From positions 35,856,075-35,920,074 of the forward strand of contig CM072511.1 of assembly GCA_036898135.1 (NCBI GenBank): a stretch of 64,000 nucleotides of DNA, read 5' to 3'. The notes beneath the pieces are model-generated. The model saw only the letters and a list, made by a program, of their open reading frames with translations, had not been told where the DNA came from and made no database searches. This document shows, one piece after another, positions 1-11,307 of the stretch. Made by a program: the position numbers and the translations under genes. Origin of the DNA: Oncomelania hupensis. Its lineage: Eukaryota; Mollusca; Gastropoda; Littorinimorpha; Pomatiopsidae. Numbering within the stretch: position 1 is the stretch's first letter; each line of letters starts with the position of its first letter.

Positions 1-11
1 TTAATAATCCT

Positions 12-557
12 AACCTATTCTATCCTATCCCGTAACTCGGATTTCGTCGGGGCACCACTGATGATCGTTTAATCAGTGTATTCCAACTTTCTCTGTCCTC
101 AGCCGCGGGTTAACCCTCATGGCTTCGCTCAGTGTCAAGCCAGTTCATTTTCGAATGTTATCCTCCTACATCTTTTTTCTGTCTCCCTCTCTTCTTATGC
201 CTTTTTGCACCGTGCCTTGCAAGGTTGCCATACCATCGGAGATTTCTTTTCTTCAACATTGTGAGCACGTCATCGGTTTGTCCAATGGCTTGTGTGATGG
301 TCTGTCGGACTTCGTCATTGGTGACGTGCTGGGTACAGGAAATGCCCAGAAGTCTTCTGTAGCACCTCATCTCCATGCTTTGAATTCTTCGTTGTAGGTC
401 TGCTGTGAGGGTCCATGTTACGCAAGAGTATAGGAAGATGGAGATGACAAGGGAGCGCAGAAAACTTACCTTGGAGTAGCCTGAAGGTTATGCCTTTTCA
501 AATCGGCTTCAACCTTGTCAGGGTAGCAGTTGTGTGTGCTATTCTGGAAAGTACTTC
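12..557 (-). mobile_element. Non-LTR retrotransposon 3' end, copy 1 (decayed RT C-terminus)
   Basis: On the minus strand this reads as the carboxy-terminal tail of a LINE reverse-transcriptase polyprotein, with the recognisable strings CYRRLLGIS, VTNDEVRQTITQAIG and LRWYGN. Frameshifts break it. The element's 3' end is at low coordinates and finishes in GGATA-type pentamers (TCCTATCC on the plus strand), the same tail as at 2709, 18888 and 39167. Without the catalytic RT domain it is a 5'-truncated dead copy. The clade is not decided; an RTE/CR1-like group is possible. Confidence 0.75.
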
Positions 558-956
558 ATATCCTTTTAATTTAATTTAATGTAAATTTAATGTTAATAAT
601 TTCTTATTAATGAAGCAGACTAAATCGCTCGGTCTGTCTTTACACTTACCAGCCACGTCGTACTTACTTATGTTTGACTTATTCATAATGAAATACTCTT
701 CAACTTGAATACCAGACACGATATCTTCATCATTAGGGTGCCAGTCTGTCAATTAAGAATTGCAAAATAAATACTAATTTGTCAAAATTACTGAAAAATG
801 GAACTACTCGGCGGGACTGTCGAGTGTTTGGGAAACAATTGATCCTGTCTGCCCTAGGTTACTGATTTGCAAGTATATAATGTTACATCAGATATTTACA
901 CTCGCTATTATCCTATTTAGTCACTAGTATAATATTCTGTTCTGTCCTCACACGCT
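558..956. other. No recognisable feature
   Basis: AT-rich sequence between the LINE remnant and the SINE tail. I see no open frame, repeat match or RNA motif. Confidence 0.5.
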
Positions 957-959
957 AAA

Positions 960-1032
<73 letters not shown>

Positions 1033-1458
1033 GTATTATCGAGGATTTTTATAGCGCACATATCTCGCCGTACTTGGCGACTCAAGGCGCTGGCCAATAC
1101 AGGATCTAACTCATGCCGCCTGAGGCGCCAACTTGCAGCCTTTGGGCGCATCGTAATAACGCTCAAGACAACTGAGGACAATCATGGGCAGCCAGGTATG
1201 GGGGAGAAGGACCTAGGTTGTGTTCTTGTCATCGGCACTCACCCGTCTAGGACATGAGCGTCAGGGTCTTTAAAGTCCGTTATGATGGAATGTATGCGAC
1301 ACAGACTAGACCTCGGTTTATACTCTCATCCGAAGGAGTAGGAAACGGGAGTAAAGTGTCTTTCCCAAGGACACAACACAATGCCCCGGCCTGGGCTCGA
1401 ATCCTGGACCTTCAGCTCCGCAGACCAAAGCTCTACCATTAGGCCACCGTGCCTCCCT
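957..1458 (-). mobile_element. tRNA-derived SINE with (ATT)n 3' tail
   Basis: Read on the minus strand, the unit starts near 1457 with a tRNA-like head: A-box-like sequence around TGGCCTAATGGTAGAGC and B-box-like GGATTCGAGCCC. It continues about 400 bp to a body ending GTGCGCTATAAAAATCC and then a pure ATT tract at 957-1031, which is best read as the SINE tail. A second copy of the same family, split by an LTR insertion, lies at 42513-42615 plus 58203-58440. Internal Pol III promoter boxes are inferred from the tRNA-like head. Confidence 0.8.
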
Positions 1459-1461
1459 AGA

Positions 1462-1494
1462 ATAATAAAATAAAATAAAATAAAATAAAATAAT
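1462..1494. repeat. (AAAAT)n microsatellite
   Basis: Six or so tandem AAAAT units abut the 5' end of the SINE. Confidence 0.85.
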
Positions 1495-1514
1495 GTTTAC
1501 GTTAAGAAACTTCG

Positions 1515-1735
1515 AGCTCGATTAACACTTGGATGGGTGAATGACCAAACGTGGAAGACAATCACAAAACGATAAAAAGACTGAAACAAGCGGGCAACTC
1601 ACCCGAATCCACCCTGCTGTGAATGGCTACCTGGTTCAGTTTAAGACAGTGAATAAGAGGAGATGGGCATAGCCACAATTAAGCTGGCTCAGAGAAAAGC
1701 GAGGTCCCAAACTCCACTATCCCCAATGGATACCT
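1515..1735 (+). mobile_element. SINE fragment with 5S-rRNA-like motif, copy 1
   Basis: Contains ACTTGGATGGGTGA, which resembles the internal control region of 5S rRNA (ACTTGGATGGG). It is followed by CTGTGAATGG..TACCTGGTTCA and GGGCATAGCC..GCTGGCTCAGAG blocks. The same order of blocks recurs at 37100-37386, so this is a dispersed repeat and not a 5S gene. Either a 5S-promoter SINE or chance similarity is possible. Confidence 0.5.
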
Positions 1736-2708
1736 TATTTTAAATTTTGTTTTATAATAGAAACATTGTAATCAAAACGTTTTCGATACCATCCAACTTT
1801 ATAAAGATACAAATCGAATGCTTTATAAAACTTTAGGCCTGGGAAGACTATTTACCCTCTATGTTCTATACAGGTTTCCCTCATGATCATATTATCGGAA
1901 AATTCTGCTTTTACATTTTTTGTTTACATTTATGAGACCATTGCAAAACTGACAAAGCAAATACAAATACACAGATAGGTCAAAAATAAAACGGACAAAA
2001 ACATCATGAAACAAAGACGTCATGATCGACCGTGTCTATAATGGCGTCCACGAACCATTTGACAAGGCTTAACATGTTGACTATAAAAAGGTTGAAATAC
2101 GTTTTAAGAAAAAAAAATGATGACATTGCTTTCTTCTAGATCCAAGAGAATATAGCCAGAGTCCAGATGAACCAATGCATCATAACAAAACAGACCATCT
2201 ACAAAATATAGAACAAAAACTCGAATTTCTCTATGCTCGATCAATAGAATCTAGCCATCAAGACAACAGGAACACATCAAAACCAAAGAGATAGACCCAT
2301 CATCAGACCGAAACGTCCATGCCTATACCGATGTCAAGAAGCATACGCCAAAGGGATATCAATGTTTGACCGCGAAGCTTGACCCCCGCAATAATTTTCC
2401 TTTGAATATTTATCAGCACAGACGGGCCATTTCCGGTTAATGTACCCGGCTCTTTGGGGCTTGTTCCTCATAATTATTCTCTTGACTGTCAGTGCAGGAA
2501 CCAATCAGAGGGCCTTCACAGTATGTCCAGCCAGCGGATCGCTGAAAGGTTTGTTCTGGTATGTATAAGTTTGCAGGAGCTGTCTTTTACAATGCTGCTC
2601 AACATATGTCCTGACGTTCCGCGTGGAAAGAAATGGCTGCTATGATGACGTGAATACAGAATGTTTAGCTGCACAAAATCTTCAACCTCATTTCTTTCCA
2701 ACTTGAAC
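1736..2708. other. No recognisable feature
   Basis: Unique-looking AT-rich sequence. Short open frames have no recognisable domain or neighbours. Confidence 0.5.
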
Positions 2709-2950
2709 TATCCTATCCTATCCTATCACGTAACTCGGATGTCGTAGGGGCACCACAGATGATCGTGTAACCAGTCCTCAGTAATTCTGATGGCTTCGAT
2801 CAGTGTCAAACCAGTCCATTCTCGAATGTTGTCCTCCCACCTCTTTTTCGGTCTCCCTCGTCTTCTACCTCCTTGCACTATGCCTTGCATGATGGTTTTT
2901 GCAAGGCCTGATGATCTGGTGACGTGGCCATACATCTTGAACTGCTTTTG
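2709..2950 (-). mobile_element. Non-LTR retrotransposon 3' end, copy 2
   Basis: The minus strand encodes MYGHVTRSSGLAKTI, QGGRRRGRPKKRWEDNIREW and related strings of the same LINE tail seen at 12, 18703 and 39167. Low coordinates carry the TATCC pentamer tail (three to four units from 2709). Only about 80 codons remain, so this is a strongly 5'-truncated insertion. Confidence 0.8.
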
Positions 2951-5711
2951 CTACATTCTGTGTATTCAGTATCAGCCTTGAAAATTGTACGGAACCAACT
3001 ATTATTCCCCCTTCCGTTTCTTCCTCTCTTCCCCTACAATTTATTTTATCATACACTGCAAGAATATAAGAGATGGGATCGTCAATGTAGAAAATGGGGA
3101 AAAGACAAACATGAGCATCAACAAGGAATGAGATCAAATGGGCAATCAAAAGTAGGTATCAGTTCTTTGCCTCTACATTTAGATGCCTCCTATAAAGAAG
3201 ATCAGAAATTAGTTGGTCAACTTAGACTATAGGAGAGCTCTATAGGTCCGTCCTGAGAGGTAGAATAAGAAGATGACGATGACGAAAATGATAAAGATGA
3301 TGACTGATGACTGTAAACGAGCATCACCAGCTTTTAATGTTCTCTGCTGCTTCTGATGGTCCCTGGTAATATGCGAGGAGCGGTGTCTGCTGCGTGTTGC
3401 TGGCGGCAGTGTGCAGACTGTGGAAAGGTCAGTCCATCTTGTGTACTGCAGCTGCGTTATACCTGAGTATCAAGTGCTCTTAACGACAAAAGCTGGTCAC
3501 TGGAATGAAATATTCTGACTGGGAGACCTGGATCGATACCATTATTTGGCATACTACACTTTTCTTCATCACCATCGCGTTCTCGCCGTCATCGTCAACA
3601 TCGTCATCGCAAACCATCATTCCGAGGTAGTGTCCATGTAAAACACCGACAGACAAAATTCTGTGGTTCACAAGAGACCGCACGGATAACTCAGGAGTAG
3701 ATTCATCTGATCCTAGGACGAAATCGGCATAAAAGAGGGGGAAAATATTTGCTTGCAAAACTGCAGCCAATCCGTTGCACATTACATAACGCAATTGTGA
3801 GTGTTCGCGAGTATGAAATAAATGTAAGGGTATGCCTTGCATACGGGTTTCCATAACAGTGTATGTATAGAAGTATAACTTGGAAAAGACGGACAAGATA
3901 TGTTTCCCTTCCAAGACAACACCACAGTTTCATATTATAGGACCCGCTGTGTGTTTCCTACAAGCTCAGCATCAACGTTGCCTGAGGCACAACTCTCAGA
4001 TCCAGCCAGACACCATTCAATGACCGATCTTAAAGCCATCTACCACGAGAGCTCTTTGCCGAGATCTACAGGAATTGCCTAAGGCCAGATCGTGACCGCA
4101 AGAAAGGCCCATCCTAAGTATACACCAGGGGCCGCTCAATGTATACTTACCACCTACAACTTCAGGCGTGAAAAATCATCGAGGGTGTTTCAATCTGTCT
4201 CCATGATTCACAGTCATGTGCCATGAGCTTAGACTACCTTAAGCCTCGCGGGGCAAGCGAAGAGCAAACATCAGAGATCGGGTGAAATTACTGTGAACAA
4301 AAGCGGTGGAAGCAGAACGCCTTGGTGTACACCAACCTAGACGGGAAACTGGACAAATATTATTCGCAAAACTCCAGCAGGAATATGTCAGACTGGCCAA
4401 CGCGTGAGGCCACGATGGTCCAGGAAAGCGAGATGTTAGTCAAATAGGATTCGTGTCTGTCAGCAAGTGGCTAGTCAGCTGTTAAATGCCCTCCTAACAT
4501 CAATAGTGGGCAAACAAACTGCAGCTACTAAATCGATACAATCCTGGTCCGCTACTTAATAGTGTTTGACATCTTTTGCCACTATCATGTCTCACATAGT
4601 ACTTCTGCCTTCTGTACAAGAATGCTAACATAACGGTCGGTGAAAACAAAATTATACTTTCACATTCCAATTTCATAAAAGGTACAAAGAAAATCCGCCA
4701 TTAACAGCAACTTAAACAGGGAACATTCTAGTGTTCATACTGGTCTAATATTACATCTATCATATTCAAAGCCCAGCATCTAATAGAAATAGTGCGGTTT
4801 TTGGAGTCTTTATTTTCCGTTTAAAGTTATTTGTGCATCAATTTTAATTAATCGGAATAAATTAAAGCTGTACTTCTTCAAAGAAGCCATTGTACTTTAT
4901 ATAGAAAATTCTTTCGAACTTTTTAATTTTGTGCACTTTGATGTTGTAGACTAATAAATCTATGTCATATGCCGCACACACACAAACAAAACTATTTTAA
5001 TTTCATTTAACACATTCACTCAGACTTTACTGCCGCAGCAACACATTATAGCAGGGAATTATTATAACAAAATGTACATATACGTTCGGTAGGTTTATAC
5101 TTGGGAACTCTAGGAAAGAGAATCGCACCTTACTAATAAAGAACTTAGCGCAGTTAGGTAGTTGTCTAAAACTCACAGAGGGTGGGTGTGGAGCACGGAA
5201 TTATAAGTATTATTGTGTGGAGAGCGGGTTGCGTTATATTAAAGGGATTCGGACCCGACATGTTATGAGTTCAAGTGTACCGTCCCAAACTATAGCCCAA
5301 ACACGTACCCCCTTTTCCTTAGGACCTCACTCGGGCCAGCATAAGCCCCAAGCGAAGTTAATATTTCCGGAGACTGCCGAGTGTGCTTAAAAACGCAACG
5401 GGGAGGCTGGGGCGGGGTGGAGGAAGGGGGGTTGGGGGAGAACGAGAATCCAGAAGCCCTGAAAACTACTCATGCTCTTGATGGAAATTGATAGATTGCC
5501 TATTGTATTAGCTGTCAGTGCATGAAAATACAATATCTTGTGACTGGATTAAATTCTACATCCAGAGACAGCACATAGCCTATTCCAACTATCTTGTTTT
5601 CCTTTTCTACGTCACAAACGGGAAAGCCCGCTTTGCCTGACTTTCAATTCGTGTTTCGCCAAAGGTGCTCACATTGGGGTCTCGCCTTAACGTCATGACC
5701 TTAAAAAATAG
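2951..5711. other. No recognisable gene; G-rich patch near 5400
   Basis: About 2.8 kb without a supported gene. Open frames near 3.5-3.9 kb (up to 144 codons) show no domain and overlap each other on the same strand. A G-run-rich patch at 5398-5447 could form a G-quadruplex on the plus strand. Confidence 0.45.
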
Positions 5712-6513
<802 letters not shown>

Positions 6514-7042
6514 GAACCACAAAGGTGATCATGGTTACATTTGCTTCAAAAATGTAGGTGTGATCCACTTTAATTAAAACTAAGGCCGAATAATACGGCA
6601 CTCTAAAAGTCGCAGAAAGGGGTGGAATCATAATACAGTAGAACTAAGCTTGAGTAATACAAACAGAATTCCGAAACTCGCAGAAAAGGGTCCTATCACA
6701 ATAATCACGTGCAGAAGCTTGATGGCTGACAACCTGCAATTCCCGGGGATCAGGAAATGAAGAGAGCTACTGACTTTCTTCCGCCAACTGACTCCCTCTT
6801 TCCCTTTTGTTATGTCTTGTTCCGAGATAGCCACTGCAAGACTGTAAAGACTTGGTAATTTGGTACTGCCATTGTATGCGGAAGTGCATGTCTATCGACA
6901 ACCTACGATACGGTTAACAGACACAATCAAAAGGTACGTAGATAGTAGTGTATCACAAGAAATAGAGCAAAATGAAAGCCGAAGAGAATAGGGGAGAAGG
7001 AAAAAAAAAGGCGCGAAAATATAAAAAAAAGAAAGAGAAGGC
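6514..7042. other. No recognisable feature
   Basis: Sequence between retroposon G1 and the compound microsatellite. No gene or repeat match recognised. Confidence 0.45.
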
Positions 7043-7303
<261 letters not shown>

Positions 7304-9035
7304 TAAAATAAGAAGCACTGTCGTTTAGAACATGCACGGATTCGTAGCTTAATGTGAGAATGTCGACGGGAGAAACAAAAAAGCGAAAACGAAGACACAA
7401 ACGAAAGAAACAGAACAAGTAAAAAGCAAAAGGAAGAAGCCGAAGAAGCGCTGAAGAAAATTTGTGGTTTTGAAAGAGAAAAGGGTTTTCAATGCTCTTT
7501 TGTCTTGCATTTGGATGGATTCGAGCTGCCGGATATGCCCACGCAATATTACACCCGATAGTTGCCAGGGACACCAAATACAAGTTCACCGATTATATTA
7601 AAAGATACAATCGTTGTTATGTAAAATTGGCGTACATTTACACAACAACAACATCTACACCAACAACAAAAAGAAACACGCAGATAAAAAGAACAAAAAT
7701 AAAATAAGAAATGCGTTTTATTATGTAATTCATGTATTGATCGACTGAACATATGTCTGTCTGCCTAAGTGTATAGTCATGTTAATGTTGAATTACAGAA
7801 CATTTAGTTTCCATCCAAAGACGTCGAAAAAGAGGAGAAAAAGGAGGAAGAGGTATCGGTGATAACGAAGGAGAAGAGGAGAACTAGCAGAAAAAAACTT
7901 TGCGCCCTCTTCAGGATTCCCTTTTTCCGTGCCAAATAATTGGCCGACCAGACCGCTCGTCTGTCCAAGTACAGAAACGTACATGCAAATTTCGAACCAC
8001 ATGAAATTAGTTTCCACTTCCAGACGAAGGAGTAGAGGAGATAAAAGAGGAGGAGAGTAAATAAAGGGGAAGCAGGAGGAAAAGAAGGAGTAGGAAGAGC
8101 GGGAGATGAATACAGTTTCCAGATGTCACTCGACATGGTCCTATATTTCGATCTTCCCTACATCGGTAAATGTAATGACCAGTGATTCGGCGACAGAAGT
8201 ATAAGAGTACAAGGGCAAGAAGGATAACAAAAAGGAAAAGTAGAAGGAGAGAAGAAGAAGAGTGATGGGGAAAAAGAAACGAAGAAGAAGAAGAAGAAGA
8301 AGAAGAAGAAGAAGAAGAAGAAGAAGAAGAAGAAATGTAACTAATGAAACACTGTAATTGTTAATAATTGTTTTCTTTGATTAAGATCACTATTTGTACA
8401 ATCCTCAAAAGGAAATAAATGTAAAATAAATATAAGACGACAATGATGTAGAAACAAACTCGGCGAAAAGGTAGAAATTGAATTATAGATTGATTTGGCT
8501 GTCAATTTACTTCATAGATTTATATAGACATTTCATTCACGTAATCAGATCATGATTTGCTGTTGTTGTTCTTTTGTTTAGGTGGGTGGTTGGGACGGAT
8601 TTAATGTGTCGATAATATGAAATATTGACGGATTTTACAAGAGTTAGACAAAAATGGTTGGAAAAAAAGACGAAAGAGTAAGCTGATGGAACGCACGATC
8701 GAAAGAAAACAGAGGAGTCCTTGTGATGGAGTGATGTGACAGAATATATTGTTGGCGAGTAGGAACCGTTCAGACGTGATGAATTATCCAGCAGCTGTGC
8801 TTTGAGTACTCTCTACTGACAGGCTGTCAGACGCTGTCTGCTGCACGCACAGAAAAAATTGACTTCCTCCACTTTAAAGCTAAACTTTGTCACAGAAGGA
8901 AAAGAGATAAGAAGAAGACGTGCAGAAAAGAACACAATAGAGTTTTCATACTCAATTGTTCAGACTTCGATGGAGAAAGAAAGAAAGAAAGGAAAAGGAG
9001 GACAAGCTGAAGAAGACAGACGGAGAAGAAGAACA
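7304..9035. other. Purine-rich region without a recognised gene
   Basis: The plus strand is heavily A+G biased over most of this stretch, with many AGGAGAA-type runs. Open frames here are low-complexity. No conserved domain was seen. Confidence 0.55.
8280..8335. repeat. (GAA)n microsatellite
   Basis: About 18 GAA/AAG units within the purine-rich region. Confidence 0.95.
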
Positions 9036-9254
9036 TTGAGGTTTAACGTCTACACCCACCATTGGCGATATGGCAGACGGGGATAACCATCCCAGGGATA
9101 GAGGGGGGTAGGGACCTGAATCAACACTGAACCACCAAAGCAATCATACTCCTAAAATGGACAGTAAAAATGGCCATATTTTATATCGCCCACCACGGGA
9201 TTCGAACCTGGGTCATCGGTGTGCCAGGCGAACGCTCTACCAACTGAAGAACAG
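9036..9254 (-). mobile_element. tRNA-derived SINE, second family
   Basis: The minus strand begins near 9253 with a tRNA-like segment (CAGTTGGTAGAGCG, then GGTTCGAATCCC as a B-box). It continues through GGGCGATATAAAA and GGTGGTTCAGTGTTG and ends GACGTTAAACCTC. The first 140 bp match the copy at 62614-62751. Paired bases of the anticodon arm are degraded, so it is not a working tRNA. Confidence 0.8.
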
Positions 9255-10055
9255 AGATGAAGAGAAAGAAGGAGATGGAAGCAGCAACAGAAAAAGAAAA
9301 ATGACGGAAAAGAACAAGACTTTCATGATACACAGTCGATAAGATTTAAATTTTGAGAAAGTACAGACTTCTATTGAGAAAGAACAGTGGTGGAAAAAAG
9401 AATTGGAGGAAGAGAAGGAAAAATAAAAGAGGAGAAATTTAAAAATAAAAACCGGCAAAACCCTTCACCACTGCCGGCTACACCACTACTACAACAACCT
9501 GCGCAATGTGAACACAGTAAAGAAGAAGAAGAAGAAGAAGAAGAAGAAGAAGAAGAAGAAGAAGAAGAAGAAGAAGAAGAAGAAGAAGAAGAAGAAGAAG
9601 AAGAAGAAGAAGAGGCAGAAATGATGATGAAGTGAAGAAAGCAGCAACAGAAGAAAGAAGAACAAAGAAAAATAAAAGTATGCGGATAAGGAATACAAAG
9701 GGTAACAAAGAAAAACTAGGGAAGCAAGATGATGGTGGTGGTGGTTGTGGGCTTTTGAGCTGAATGAAGAGAAGAAAAAGAAAAAGATGATGAGAATGAA
9801 GAAGAAGAGGAGGAAAAGAAGAAGAACATAACAGAAGAAATGACTGCACAGTTATAACTGATGATGGCCCCAGAGACTGCTGACGTCAATAAAGACGTAC
9901 ACAGCGATAACGTTTGCGACAATGCAGACGACACTAGACCGCGGCAACACATTTTGGACAACATTTTCAACAAGGGCGAAAACAATATCCCATGAGCAAT
10001 GCCTTAGGGGGGATTCGATGATAAGCACATTTGAATTACGCTTGAGCGTATTCTG
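9255..10055. other. Purine-rich spacer, no gene recognised
   Basis: Continuation of the A+G-rich tract, including the GAA array at 9521-9612. No domain-bearing frame. Confidence 0.5.
9521..9612. repeat. (GAA)n microsatellite
   Basis: About 30 tandem AGA/GAA units. Apparent poly-Glu or poly-Leu frames are artefacts. Confidence 0.95.
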
Positions 10056-10089
10056 CCTGTCTGTCTGTCTGTCTGTCTGTCTGTCTGCC

Positions 10090-10124
<35 letters not shown>

Positions 10125-10136
10125 GTCTCTGTCTCT
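10056..10136. repeat. (CTGT)n microsatellite abutting element A
   Basis: CTGT units with a CT-rich end directly join the truncated 5' LTR of element A, and a (CT)n tract follows the 3' LTR. The element may have inserted into a CT-rich microsatellite. Confidence 0.9.
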
Positions 10137-10741
10137 GTCGGAAGCGTGTACGATAGATCTAATCGTTTCGTTTTGCAAAATATTCAATAATGGAGTTTAT
10201 TTACCTTTGATTTGAGTTTGCATTGTAGTTAGGAGAGGCTTTGTATAACGTTGATAATTTACTTGGGTCGATATTACTGTAGAAGTTTCTGGATCTGAGT
10301 GTTTACTTTCTATAGAAATTTCCCGATGCATGTCGAGGCGGGAGGTCGTTCCAGAAGGAGAAATAATAATGTATGACGTAAGTCAGTGATGACGATCTTT
10401 TATTCGATTGGTGGCAGTGCGTCATTTCTACATTGTTCGAAATTCTTCCGGAAGAGAGAGAGGTTATTTAATCGTGTGCCGAGTTGCTGTTGAGATAGTA
10501 AAGTTGTTGATTGTTGTTGAGAGTTGCTGTGAAAGTTGTTGAGTTAAATTGAGAATTGTATGCAGTTGTTGGTGTGTGCTGAATAAAAGTGGAAAACTTC
10601 ATACGTCGACTTTGTGACTTGTATGCTGTTTGGACGGGCTGTGTGAATAAACGAATCTGAGTTACACAACTATCAGGAATTCAAGCATCGGGGCTGAATC
10701 AGATACTGATAGAAAACTCCAACATCAAACTGAGTGTAACA
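10137..10741 (+). repeat. 5' LTR of element A (truncated)
   Basis: Matches 15141-15748 except for a missing TTA in the GAAATTCTTCCGG region. It ends GAGTGTAACA. TTATTTAA near 10465 is a TATA-like candidate, and AATAAA near 10580 and 10645 are polyadenylation-signal candidates. The first 28 bp of the LTR, including TGTTACG, are absent. Confidence 0.93.
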
Positions 10742-10765
10742 TTTTGGGGGTCAAGCCGCGATTCA
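10742..10765 (+). promoter_or_regulatory. Candidate primer binding site of element A
   Basis: TTTTGGGGGTCAAGCCGCG directly follows the LTR end, and the reverse complement lies in the same place in element B (24001-24022). Position and conservation support a tRNA-primer site. The tRNA was not identified. Confidence 0.45.
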
Positions 10766-11206
10766 CGCCATAGCCAAGGGTTCAACTGCTACAACAAGCG
10801 AGTCAACGTTACGAGAGGCAGTCATCGAGGGTAGCCGCCAACGAGTTGCGTCGAGAGGGGCCAACACACTGGGACTACATCACCGATAGGTTCGGGTTGA
10901 CTGCAAGGGCGTGTAGTCGCCGAAGAGTTGCTTCGTGAGCGAACAACAGAGCGGGACTACGTAGCTGCCGCAGGACTACGTCGAGGGACAGTCTCGGAGC
11001 TACATCGCCAGTGTTACAGAGAGCGGCGAGCGGACGTCGCGTCTACTTCAGCACAGGAGCGTATACATCAACACCAGCGTGGTGCAGCGTCGCATACGAC
11101 GAGGACAGCGGGGCCTGCGTCAGCGAAGGCGACTAGTGACAAGCATCAGCGCTACTGCAGAAAGCGTGCTGTTCTAGAACAGTCTAGAAAGGTACAGCAC
11201 AGTCAA

Positions 11207-11299
11207 GAACTTTCCAGAAAAAAAAGAACTCTACAGTCAAGAACTTTCTAGAAGAAGAACCTTCCAGAAAAGAACTTTCTTTAAAAGAACTTTCCAGAA
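11207..11299 (+). promoter_or_regulatory. Array of four perfect heat-shock-element-like motifs
   Basis: GAAnnTTCnnGAA matches exactly at 11207-11219, 11241-11253, 11257-11269 and 11287-11299, mostly as GAACTTTCCAGAA. It lies 9 bp before the Gag ATG, in the untranslated leader. Element B has five such units in the same place. The motif match is direct; binding by heat shock factor is inferred. Alternatives are a packaging or RNA-structure repeat. Confidence 0.55.
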
Positions 11300-11307
11300 G
11301 CATCAAG

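Noticed and set aside
3480..3914. 144-codon minus frame as a host gene
   Set aside because: No domain, overlaps another frame of similar quality and lacks any splice or promoter support.
9478..9849. 123-codon Leu-rich frame
   Set aside because: Read-through of the (GAA)n tract on the opposite strand.
10928..11251. 107-codon frame in the leader of element A as a separate protein
   Set aside because: Arg/Gln/Thr-rich with no domain, and the corresponding region of B is not open in the same way.
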